DNA from: Salisapilia sapeloensis
Lineage: Eukaryota; Oomycota; Peronosporomycetes; Peronosporales; Salisapiliaceae
Assembly: GCA_023334545.1 (NCBI GenBank)
Contig: JAADVB010000202.1
Location: 1 to 36,230 of the forward strand
Length of the DNA stretch: 36,230 nucleotides
Direction: 5' to 3'
Every line of letters begins with the position of its first letter. Positions within the stretch are counted from its first letter, which is position 1. The notes under the pieces are model-generated. The model had not been told where the DNA came from and ran no database searches. It saw nothing but the letters and a program-made list of their open reading frames with translations. Of the stretch, positions 28,006-36,230 are shown one piece after another. Position numbers and translations under genes: made by a program.

Positions 28006-28884
28006 TTACACATGCATCAAATTGTCCTCTGGTGAGTTGCTGCCAGGACGCTTGTAGCACTGCGGAGAACCGTTCTTTTGGTGGTTATTAGCAGTCGCTT
28101 GGAGGATGGGGCTGAGAGCTCCGCCCGTAGACTCTACAGACGACAAGGAGATAGACGATAAGGGGGGAGTTCTTCCACCACTCAGGAGCATGTGACTTGG
28201 CGAGCCAGCTTCGTCCGGTAGCTGCCCCCACTGGAACTTGCTGACCTCATGCTCCGCTCTGAATATACAGTAGATTCGATATATAACGCAGCTGAGGACG
28301 ATGCAGCCCATGAGCATCGTGTACAAAAAGGTCGGCCAGAGGATCGCAGGTCGAAACCGCTCGTTCGGGTCCTCATCATCGTATGCAGTCGCAGGCGTGG
28401 TCTGAGCCTTAACAGCCTGTTTCTCCAGCTCTTGCTCTAACAAATGAATGGTTTCCAGTCGACTTTCAGCGATTCGTGTCATGTTTTCGACCTGAAATTG
28501 TGTTTTGCGGAGAGACTCTTTCAAGTCATTCCGTTCCTGGTTTAGTGATTCGATCTGTGGATCCAGTAGCTGGCGCAGGGAGAAAGCGCCGATGATCACG
28601 ATGACGGCGAGCGCGAGGCAGATTAGAAGCGCTTTCTTCATACCTTGCATGCCACCTGTGAGCATCGTCGAGCTGCTCACGTGCGTTCGTACGAAGCGGG
28701 AGACGAGTGTGAACGGTCGACGCCAGCCGCAGCGAGCCTTGGAGAGGTCCGGCGGGGAGCTCGCGACGCCGTTTACGTTGGGCGATATATCGGGGGAGGA
28801 TGCCGTGGTGCTTGGGGTAGAGGTGAAGAGTGGGTTGGATTCGTCGGACGTAACGATGTCCACGACAGAAATAGGCTGCGTCAT
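28006..28884 (-). CDS. Two-pass membrane protein with coiled-coil loop, unknown function
   Basis: A 292-aa intronless protein. A Ser/Thr/Pro-rich N-terminus (about 1-80) is followed by membrane helix 1 (KALLICLALAVIVIIGAF, about 84-101), a coiled coil (LNQERNDLKESLRKTQFQVE, about 105-158), membrane helix 2 (ILWPTFLYTMLMGCIVLSCV, about 181-208) and a Ser/Gly/Pro-rich C-terminal tail. Basic residues before helix 1 and after helix 2 suggest both tails are cytosolic, with the coiled coil in the lumen or outside. No family recognised. The start ATG at 28884 is the first in frame. It converges with the long coiled-coil gene, 69 bp apart, so the two messages may overlap at their 3' ends. Confidence 0.65.
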   Translation of the reverse strand: MTQPISVVDIVTSDESNPLFTSTPSTTASSPDISPNVNGVASSPPDLSKARCGWRRPFTLVSRFVRTHVSSSTMLTGGMQGMKKALLICLALAVIVIIGAFSLRQLLDPQIESLNQERNDLKESLRKTQFQVENMTRIAESRLETIHLLEQELEKQAVKAQTTPATAYDDEDPNERFRPAILWPTFLYTMLMGCIVLSCVIYRIYCIFRAEHEVSKFQWGQLPDEAGSPSHMLLSGGRTPPLSSISLSSVESTGGALSPILQATANNHQKNGSPQCYKRPGSNSPEDNLMHV

Positions 28885-29201
28885 CCCGTCCTCTTATCGG
28901 GAAATGGATGTTCGTTTGTTGCTAAGCTGTTCGAACCTTGAAAGTGTTAGGAACCCGAAAAGCACAAGTGTCCTACGCGAGGGAAGCATAGGCGGTACTC
29001 ATCCATTATTGGACGGTAGAGACGGTGGACAATTGTGACCGGCAGTAAGTGCAGAAATCAATAAAAAGTCGGAACGCGGTCGTATTTCTACCGTCCCTCG
29101 ACTACGTACCACGTTTCCGCTCTTGTGTGTATTGGATTTAAGATAGAAAGAAAGGATCGAATAAAATGATGAAGTACATTAGGCCGAGCATCATTGTGAT
29201 A

Positions 29202-29537
29202 CTACTTTTTCTCCTTGCTTGCATTGGCTTCGTTCATCCACTTTTCTCGCGTCTTTTGAACCTCTGCCTCCACTTCGCTTTCACTCATGCCCTGATCTTC
29301 TAGGTCCATGGCCAGTTCTGCCAGCTTCACCTCCATCTTGCGCTTCTCTTCATGCAAAAGAATGTCTGGATTGACCGAGTACGACGGCGTTTCTCGGCTG
29401 GACGTGTGATGGCGCGACGGGTGGGTCTGCGAGTGTCGCTGTCTAGCCCTGTCTTTGTCGACGTGGCTCAAGTTCTTTTGCACGTATCCGTTCGTGCCGG
29501 ACCCTCGCACCGTTCGCAATCCAATGCCGTTGTACAT
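29202..29537 (-). CDS. CWC21: CWC21/SRRM2-type spliceosomal protein (cwf21 domain)
   Basis: A 111-aa protein starting MYNGIGLRTVRGSGTNGYVQ, which is the nearly invariant N-terminus of the CWC21/SRRM2 (SRm300) family, followed by KNLSHVDKD. Residues 60-105 form the cwf21 domain with NPDILLHEEKRKMEVKLAEL and a helix ending EVQKTREKWMNEANA. The family joins the catalytically active spliceosome, contacting Prp8 and Snu114. The protein is short and lacks the long RS-rich tail of animal SRRM2, thus more like yeast Cwc21. Divergent from the delta-tubulin gene. Confidence 0.92.
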   Translation of the reverse strand: MYNGIGLRTVRGSGTNGYVQKNLSHVDKDRARQRHSQTHPSRHHTSSRETPSYSVNPDILLHEEKRKMEVKLAELAMDLEDQGMSESEVEAEVQKTREKWMNEANASKEKK

Positions 29538-29681
29538 GCTCTTCGTGCTTCTGCTCTTCGGACCAAGTCAACTGGTGTTGAGACGGACTGGAGGTGCCTT
29601 AATTTAAACCAATGGAAATGTATGGAGGGACATCTGGAAACACGAAGAGCAGACACGGGAATCGGCACCGCCTCGGTCAAG
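29538..29681. promoter_or_regulatory. Bidirectional promoter, CWC21 / delta-tubulin
   Basis: Only 144 bp separate the two divergent ATGs. A CCAAT box is present at 29609-29613 on the plus strand, close to the middle, next to an AT-rich AATTTAAA. The plus-strand frame that stays open through this interval is a chance extension of the tubulin frame. Confidence 0.5.
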
Positions 29682-31005
29682 ATGCTGACGCTGCAGATCG
29701 GCCAGTGTGGCAATCAGCTTGGGCAAGCACTGTTTAACAAATTAGATCGGGAGGAGGATCCGAATAATGCGTCCATTTTCTTTCGCAGACACTCGGATGG
29801 TACGAAGTTGGCAAGAGCTGTGCTCGTGGATACCGAGCCAAAGGTTATTCAGAAGAGCTTATCACACGACACGCGTGCGACGTGGAGGTACGACTATTCA
29901 AATACTTTGGTACAGCAAGGTGGGTCTGGCAACAACTGGGCAATGGGGTATGAGGTCCATGGTCCTAAGATGAAGTCTGCGTCCATGGATCTCGTCCGAA
30001 AGGAGATGGAGCGAACGGATCGAGTATCCGGTTTTCTCGCTCTGCAAAGTGTCGCTGGCGGGACAGGATCTGGACTTGGGTCTTATTTGACGAAAGAGCT
30101 TGCAGAAGAGTTTCCTCGAATACCACTACTGAATGCTGTCGTGTGGCCCCATGCGACGGGAGAAGTGATTGTCCAGAACTACAATGCTGTTCTGACAATG
30201 GCATCGCTAGTGAAAGCAGCCAACGGAATTGTGATACTCCAGAATGACCACGCGTACGAGATCTGCAAGCGACTGTTACGTGTGAAGAGACCGTCGTTTG
30301 AGCATATGAATCAGGTACTAGCGACTCATCTCTCGTCCGTGTTGCTTCCGTCGTCGTGTGAAGACTTGTTCGGAAGGTTGCGAAGAGAAGATCCCATTTC
30401 TACAATCGCGCAGCACTTGTGTCACCATCCTGTGAGTTCAATTGGTCGTACAAGTGGGTCTTACAAACTAAAATATATGATAGGGCTTCAAATTACTAGA
30501 CATTAAGACCGTTCCGTTAATGCCAGAGCAGTCGAAAGAGTACTCAACTCACTCTTGGAGCGGTATCTTAAAACATTTGCATCAGATGCAGGTAACAGAC
30601 GCGGCGTATGAAGGTGCTGTGAATTGGGAGGTGTCGCGTCAGACCTCTGTCGGTCGACCGATGAACAAGAGTATTGCCAATGTCCTGTACTTGCGTGGGC
30701 GAGATGGCAAAAGCGCCGACGTCGGAGCATTCGAAGAGCCATCCATGTACGTTCCATGGAACGTGGACCCACTTAAACGCTGTCTGTCGTCCAGCACCTT
30801 TTCCAACTACGACAAGAGTGCGACGTTACTAAGCAACTCCAAGGCGGCCATGTCGACACTAACGACAGCGACGGACAAGGCGTATGAAATGTACTCTAGT
30901 GGCGCATATGTCCATCAGTACGCTCGCCATGGCGTCGACGGTGGGTTTTTCCAACAGAGTTTCCTTCGCGTTGACCAGGTCGTGCAGAGTTACCGATCGC
31001 TGTAA
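29682..31005 (+). CDS. TUBD1: Delta-tubulin
   Basis: Exons 29682-30431 and 30484-31005 (52-nt intron, GTGAGT...GATAG, phase 0) give 423 aa. It starts MLTLQIGQCGNQLGQALFNK, the tubulin N-terminal nucleotide loop, and has NNWAMGYEVHG, the GTP-binding SVAGGTGSGLGSYL and the tubulin C-domain start (FKLLDIKTVPLMPEQSKEYS). The insertions and divergent sequence relative to alpha/beta tubulin, and HSWSGILKHLHQMQ, are like the delta family. Delta-tubulin is needed for triplet microtubules of centrioles/basal bodies and is kept only in organisms that make them. The open frame continues upstream over the CWC21 gene, but MLTLQIGQ is the proper start. Confidence 0.9.
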
Positions 31006-31115
31006 TGCCATCTGTCGGAACGTCAATCGTACCATTATTGTTCCGTTTGTGACTTGCAAGTTGGTTAGGGGTCTCGCAAAGCGTCGACTGGCTTTAGCTG
31101 GAGTCGTCAAACGAC

Positions 31116-32882
31116 ATGGAGCAGCAGCAGCAGACCTTGTCGGCACGACGCTCTCGGTCACTAGACGCCACCGAAGCGGCCACATACGTTTCGGAAAACG
31201 ATATTGAGGAAGCAGAAACGAGGTCGGGGGACAACATGTCGCCGAGCACGACGAAAGGAAGGCACCCTGCGTCCCCATACGGAAGCGACCGGGGCACGCC
31301 TCAGCACATGGGCTCCTTCATGCGCCGTCCTCGGAGTAGCTACAGTCTCAAGAACCAACTACCGAAAGAGACTGTGCAGCAGATTGGCAGTCCAGCGAGC
31401 ACGGACGAAGGCGACCGGTCTTCTGGGTTCGTTCGCATCTACTATGAGCAGAACGGTGTCAACGCGTCTACGGTGTTTAAGCTCAAGCGGTCGACGTCTG
31501 TGCTAGAGGTACTGTCGGGTCTACTCTCGTCTTATTGATCCATTCTCACCATCTTTCAGGTCCGAAAATCGATGATTCGAAAGCTCCGGATCCCGGTCAA
31601 TGACCTTCGTTTCTACGTCATTGTCGTCGTATATCCGAGTGAATCCTGTACGCTTGCTCTTTTTCTTCTCTCTTCCTCCAGTATCGTCTAATTTGTTTTC
31701 ACCATTCAACAGCTCGATCTTTGACCGCCAGGACGCTTCTGAACGAAGAGTGCATCCTACAACTCGTGGACAAGCTAAATTTGCGCTTTGCATCCTACAT
31801 CGAGCACCAGGAAGAGACGCAAGGGCAGGGCAAAGCACGCCGTCGCAACCGTCAGCCCTTTAAATTCATGCTTAAGGTACTTTTATTGCTACAGCCAAAC
31901 GCATTTGAAGACTAATAAAGCGATGGCGTAGGATTTGCATGAGTCTCCAAGCGATGCCGATGAAGACTCGCGCAGAGTCTCTAGCAAGGAAGACCTGACG
32001 CTCAACTTTCCCGTCTACCTCGGTCGTGGTGAGCACTGTGGGTACCTGCACAAGTGCAGCGTGAAAGACCCGAGCGTGTGGCACAAGCGCTGGTTTGTCG
32101 TCAAGGACGACCAGCTGCTGTACTGTAAATCGGCGACCAACCAGCGGGACGTCGTCGCCATCAGCCTTCTCAACTCGTACTTGGGGAGTGCTCGACCAGA
32201 CTCCCAAATGCCCAACTCGTTCGAGTTCCGGGCGGCGAGGAGGACGTACCAACTGGCAGCCAGTAGCAAAGAGGACATGATGTCCTGGATGCGTTCGCTC
32301 CATCAGCAAAAGAACATTGCGACGGAAAACAATCAGCTCCATCGCGCTGAGATGCTCATTACGGAGGGTACTGTGTGGAAAAACGAAGAGGAGGCTGAGG
32401 AGGCGAGGTTGAGGGAGCCGTCTCTCTTGTCTAGGGTGCTGTCAAGAGAGGACACGCTCAAGATCTTCCGAGACTCGTGCGTCAGTGTCAAGGCGCAGGC
32501 ATTGCTAGACAGCTGGATCGATTGCGAGGTTTTCCGTCGGGGCTGCATTGCTAGGCAGAACGGCATGTCCAGTCGCACAGCAAAGGAAGAGTGGGATCAC
32601 TTGAGCTCCATCTTGAAGCGTGTACAGCATCTTCCCATCATCACCCATGAGGACCTTATGAAAGTCAAAGATCAGTTCCCGACGGAGCTCATGAACAAGC
32701 GGCTCGCGATGGCTTTGCATACGGAAGAAGGAGGGTTCGCGAGTGAGCCACCGGGGGCGGATCTTGTGGTGCCTATCCAGACAAAGGTGTTGGAAGCAAT
32801 TGAGTCTGGGCCGTTCCAGCAATTCCTTCTAGGCAACGGCTTCCGGAAGCTGCTGGAGAGGACGATCGGGAGGATTGTGTAG
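31116..32882 (+). CDS. RA-PH-RGS domain signalling protein
   Basis: Exons 31116-31508, 31560-31628, 31682-31876 and 31932-32882, all introns phase 0 (51, 53, 55 nt), give 535 aa. After a disordered, Ser-rich start, residues about 102-219 look like a Ras-association/ubiquitin fold (GFVRIYYEQNG, TVFKLKRSTSVLEVRKSMIR, KLRIPVNDLRFYVI, TLLNEECILQLVDKL). Residues about 255-344 are a PH domain (CGYLHKCSVKDPSVWHKRWF to MMSWMRSLHQQ, with the invariant C-helix Trp at 338). Residues about 388-528 fit an RGS-type helical bundle (LLDSWIDCEVFRRG, then VLEAIESGPFQQFLLGNGFR). This suggests a membrane-recruited protein linking a Ras-like GTPase to a G-alpha subunit. The RA and PH calls are firmer than RGS. 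Starts 110 bp after the delta-tubulin stop. Confidence 0.75.
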
Positions 32883-33059
32883 AGAAGTACCGTCTTGTGC
32901 CCAACATGTGACCAGTGAAGTTCGATTTTAATTTCCTGATTTAAATGAATGGGAGTTAGAATCATTCGAATTGCGTTCAATGTGTGTGATGGCGTGGTGG
33001 TAGGCAAAAAGTAGTCATCCATGCCGAGTTCGTACTAAAAAATACTTACGAAAAAGTTT

Positions 33060-33140
33060 CGACAGCTGTGAGATTCGAACTCACGCGGGTTGCCCCAATA
33101 GATTTCGAGTCTATCGCCTTAACCGCTCGGCCAAGCTGTC
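33060..33140 (-). tRNA. tRNA-Ser (anticodon CGA)
   Basis: Read on the minus strand from 33140, an 80-nt cloverleaf plus discriminator G: acceptor stem GACAGCT/AGCTGTC, D-arm box GGCCGAGCGGTTAAGG, anticodon stem ATAGA/TCTAT around loop CTCGAAA with anticodon CGA (reads UCG), a variable arm of the serine type (TGGGGCAACCCGC), and T-arm GTGAGTTCGAATCTCAC. No intron. A run of T residues (pol III terminator) follows just downstream on the same strand. The GC-rich gene sits at the border between the compact gene region and the AT-rich transposon region. Confidence 0.95.
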
Positions 33141-33985
33141 ATGTCAAAGTTAACAATAAAAATTTATATAGAAAGACACAAATAAAAAGATCAACGTATC
33201 ACGCCCTAGACGACCATTATTTTTGCTTGCGAAAGTCAATCAAAAATTATTGTAGGAAGATACTCCAATCTGGGTTTGTGTGCATTATAGAAAATGGACA
33301 AGTAGAATCATTTAGATGCCAGTTCCATGTCCGGACTTATACAATAACTCTGTTTTAAAGTTATTTATCTTCCACGTTTATCCATGATTGGATCTGGCGC
33401 AAACCTGGTAGTCAACCATTAGTCCTTGGTGTGAAAAACAAACGTAGCATTGTATGGAACAGTAAAACAATCCAAAAGACCTTAGCCGCTCTCAAAATTG
33501 GCAGCAAGAAGAAAACGAACACTTTACTTGGTATAAAGAGGAATACATGTTAATGTGATGATGGGACATCCGCCAATCATGCATCGAAGCGTGGCATCCA
33601 AACGATGGCGTGCGGCCATATCGTAGCGCTTTTAGGGTGACATGTAACCAGCGTACGTCAGTACGTATGTTAGACATCGTAAGTCATTCGACATCAATGT
33701 ACCTCCCTTACAAACCATAACAAAAATAAATAATTGTTGAGCTCGTTTTAGCGTATCATTGCTAGGAATGTTATGTTTATCTTTAGAGATCTTGGTTTGA
33801 GAGGAAAAGAAAACATAAAATGCATTTGACTTTATCTGGTAGCCTAGAGGTCGGACTGTGGACAGTCACTGACTACTCCATCCGGCGCCGCCTCCTAGGC
33901 TCGTCTGCGCACCTTTCTGCGCCTCTCGTTCTTTTTCATAGCTGCACCTTTTCAATCCTCCTTTCTCGTTCATCATTCTGATGGC
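33141..33985. other. AT-rich region with a decayed orphan reading frame
   Basis: No intact gene. On the plus strand one frame is open from before 33170 to TAA at 33356-33358, and the same frame resumes to TAA at 33551-33553, together about 125 codons with a single stop. The translation looks protein-like (ILQSGFVCIIENGQVESFRC; RKPGSQPLVLGVKNKRSIVW) but I recognise no family. It may be a relic of a mobile element. A GC-rich patch at about 33846-33930 lies just beyond the Copia relic and has no clear role. Confidence 0.35.
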
Positions 33986-34380
33986 CTAGATCAGCCTAAT
34001 GATCTTTCGAGGCTCGGCAGACCGTGGAGCAGGAAGCGCCTTCGTGAGTATATTCACTGTCATCCGGGTCGACTCTACGTGCTTAACCTTTAAAAGATTC
34101 TTTTGATTATAATCATTGACAAAATTGTATCGCACATTAAGGTACCTTGCCTTCGATGTGAACCGCTCATCTTCAATCTGTTTGCTGATAGCCGTATTGC
34201 CTACAAATAAAGCCATTGCTTCCTAGGCTACCACACTTTATCCAGCAGCTCCTTCAAACCTATTGCATCGCTTACTACGTGCGACAACGCAATGAACTCT
34301 GTCTCCATTGTTGGCAAAGTCACACTGGTTTGCTTTCGATGTAACAAGATTCCTTTTGCCCGTGAGTCTTTGCTTACACG
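33986..34380 (-). pseudogene. Copia-type retrotransposon RNase H relic
   Basis: The minus strand encodes the end of a Ty1/Copia polyprotein. About 34250-34340 gives KQTSVTLPTMETEFIALSHV followed by SDAIGLKELLDKVW, the RNase H segment with the conserved S-T-x-E-A/T-E-F/Y. Then a TAG stop and a frame change occur near 34215-34235. The next frame (34216-33986) gives VGNTAISKQIEDERF, RYLNVRYNFVNDY and ILTKALPAPR, the standard Copia C-terminus. Broken by at least one stop and one frameshift, and lacking integrase and reverse transcriptase, so inactive. No matched pair of long terminal repeats was found. Confidence 0.8.
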
Positions 34381-34564
34381 TGCTTGGGGAAAACGATTTA
34401 AAACTAGAAATGATTTTATTTGGTCCTTTAGATCCCCCTACTTACACATCCTTTCTGACTACAAGTACTACATATATCTTATATCAGACAAGGTAGTAGG
34501 TCATCTAAACATGCACCAAATCAAAAAGACAGTAACAAAAGAAAGATAGCAACCTAGCCTAAAG

Positions 34565-34594
34565 TAACGGATATCTACCCGTTATAACTTGACA
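34565..34594 (-). repeat. Short inverted repeat, possible LTR boundary
   Basis: TAACGG (34565-34570) and CCGTTA (34579-34584) form a 6-bp inverted repeat around an 8-nt loop. Read on the minus strand the sequence from 34594 begins TGTCAAGTTATAACGGG, with a TG start as in an LTR edge, upstream of the Copia relic in the same orientation. No second copy exists in the window, so this is a suggestion only. Confidence 0.3.
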
Positions 34595-34609
34595 TTGCTC
34601 CTATTGCAC

Positions 34610-36230
34610 TTACACAATGGCTGATTCAGTGACTCCTTCGATCGTTGAAGCACTTTTATCCATCATGGAGCGATCTGGGCATCTACGCTTGTTGTGACCA
34701 GACCCTCCGCACTTTCCACACTTGTATCTCCTCGTGGATGGCTTGTCAAGCTCTTGGGTAGCTCCCTGGGACTCAATACGACGCTTTTTCTTAGGTCGTT
34801 CTCGCTTCGTTGTGGTATTTGGCGGAAGGCAGTCCTCCGATAAACCCAGTTCGCTGCGAATAATTCGTGGCGAGAAAATAAAACCTCCGTCAGTGGTGTA
34901 AGCTTCAATGTACGTGCTCTTTTTCCACATAAAGTCATGGAGTATGGGTGCTTCAGCAAACCGGTTATACTTTGAAGTGCCACAATAGCATGGCCACAAG
35001 TAATTCCCATGTCTGCTTCAAAATTGCACGAACAGTTGGCTCTTCCATTTGATATGGTTACAGCAAATTCCACTGGAAGTGCATCTGCCGAAGTAGAAGC
35101 ACGAACGATGAACACATTTTGAGAAAACGCAGCAATCATACTCGTAGATTGTTTGTCTGCCTCTTTGTGTAAGCGAATGGTAGCTTTTGTCCTTAGTTCA
35201 CCCCAGCCGGTAGTAATCGCTGCACTTGTAACCCATTTCACCCCCACATATCTTTCAATTTCCATAAGGCAATCTAATATAGATAGCTTGCGGATATCGC
35301 CTAGAGCACTGTTGATAGACTCAACGTTATTAGATGTGATGATGCCATATCGAGCACAAGGACTGAAATATGTGGACCACTTTTCTTTGCCTACATCCAT
35401 TAACCATGCATGTGCAACTTCGTTCATTAATTTAAGCTCTGACGCATTAATCTCAAAATCTCTCAGTGTTCGAGCCCGAGCTAAGATCCATGACTTGTTC
35501 TTTAAATCCTTCGATTCGAAAACTCTCTTAAAATGCTCCATTAGATCACGGAAACAGTAGAAGTGTGGAACTTCAGGTGCAACGTCCTCTATCGCCGGTA
35601 TAATTCCTTTATCTCTGTCAAAAATGACAAAAGCAGGATTAATGTGCATCGCTTCAAACAGAGCTTTTAGTAAGAAGGTCCAATTAAACTTGCTTCCAGT
35701 TGATACTATAGAGATTTCAACGAGCTGTATTTCGCCATTGTCATTTTACAAGCACGCAACTAGAAGTGTCCCTCAGACTGGTGTCTTCATAAACGTATTG
35801 TCGACACTCAGTCCCCAAACAGCATAAGGTTTAAAGGCAATAAGACCTTGTTGAAAAATTATGCTTAAGCGATCAAACTGACTGTTTTTGGTCTCAAGTT
35901 TAGTCTTATGACCATTCTCGTCAAGCAATCTCAAATACGCTGGTAAAGACGAAAATCGAAGTTGCTTATCTTTGATGAATAATCTCCTCAGTCTGTCAAT
36001 TGCTCTGAAACAGTTCTTAAATTTAACTACGACCCCAGTCCTCTCAACATGCACTTTCAACTCCCCAGGTGTCAGAATCCCATTTCTGTCGTTAAAATAA
36101 CGACGAACAATATCATTTTGAGCAAGTTGCTTGGCGGTCCACTTTCTGTTCAAAGAACGCTCAGAGCTTTCCAATGTAAAGTCAGTAAGACAAGAATATG
36201 GTATGAATTTTGTTGGTGGCTTGAAGTTGC
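34610..36230 (-). pseudogene. Mutator-like (MULE) transposase, broken and cut by the window end
   Basis: The minus strand carries most of a MULE transposase whose 5' end is beyond 36230. The DDE core is visible as GLSVDNTFMKTP (first D), FVIFDRDKGI (second D), the HFYCFRDLMEHFKR C/H block and TSNNVESINSAL (E). A SWIM zinc finger follows (CSCNFEADMGITCGHAI), then a CCHC knuckle (CGKCGGSGHNKRRC) after a basic stretch. Damage: TGA at 35773-35775 and TAA at 35746-35748, both between the first and second catalytic Asp, and a frameshift at about 34950-34990 just after the SWIM motif. All pieces otherwise lie in one frame, so decay is recent. No terminal inverted repeats were identified. Confidence 0.88.

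Noticed and set aside
29352-29681. 110-residue N-terminal extension of delta-tubulin
   Set aside because: Tubulins begin at the MLTLQIGQ-type sequence, and the extension overlaps the CWC21 gene on the other strand.

Overview
The window looks like nuclear DNA of an oomycete (Peronosporales or a close relative). The grounds are compact, alternating genes; GT-AG introns almost all 51-68 nt long; flagellar/centriolar genes (a CFAP58-like protein and delta-tubulin) expected in a zoosporic protist; a near-match to the oomycete initiator/flanking promoter motif; and an AT-rich right end with decayed Mutator-like and Copia-like transposons. No bacterial operon, phage or CRISPR array is present. Species cannot be named from the sequence alone.

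Layout, left to right. 1-141 is the 3' end of an unidentified gene. 287-2851(-) is a CFAP58/CCDC147-like flagellar coiled-coil protein. 2852-4850 is a 2-kb gene-poor stretch. 4851-5918(+) is a low-complexity nuclear-type protein with an SREERK block and a U2AF-ligand-like motif. 5979-6665(-) and 6868-7240(+, 2 exons) form a divergent pair of single-pass membrane proteins; the second resembles the N-terminal half of selenoprotein S/VIMP. 7584-8643(+, 2 exons) is a fructosamine/ketosamine-3-kinase. 8730-10619(-) is inositol-pentakisphosphate 2-kinase. 10817-13210(-) is an ACAD11/IBR3-type kinase-acyl-CoA dehydrogenase fusion with a peroxisomal AKL tail. 13555-16016(+, 4 exons) is an orphan LRR-like protein.

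The middle holds two adjacent secreted-protein genes: a 73-aa protein with six mirror-spaced cysteines (16537-16758) and a probable GPI-anchored Frizzled-CRD-like protein (16971-17783). Next come a tesmin/TSO1 CXC-type zinc protein (17891-19675, -), divergent from a mitochondrial-type alanyl-tRNA synthetase (19815-22511), then APC8/CDC23 (22632-24436), a 1074-aa coiled-coil protein (24658-27936), a two-TM coiled-coil protein (28006-28884, -), the spliceosomal CWC21/SRRM2 N-domain protein (29202-29537, -), divergent delta-tubulin (29682-31005) and a striking RA-PH-RGS signalling protein (31116-32882).

From about 33 kb the sequence changes character. tRNA-Ser(CGA) at 33060-33140 marks the boundary, followed by AT-rich DNA, a Copia RNase H relic (about 33986-34380) and a Mutator-like transposase with two stops and a frameshift (34610 to the window end).

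Most genes are unrelated housekeeping functions: translation, cell cycle, splicing, inositol phosphates, protein deglycation and peroxisomal beta-oxidation. The only functional threads I see are the flagellum/basal body (CFAP58, delta-tubulin, perhaps the coiled-coil proteins) and the pair of secreted proteins. The most novel candidates are the RA-PH-RGS protein, the two secreted cysteine-rich proteins and a possible selenocysteine TGA in the SelS-like gene. All exon structures were derived by eye from splice-site sequence and reading-frame continuity. The genes I predict to be spliced have mostly phase-0 introns.
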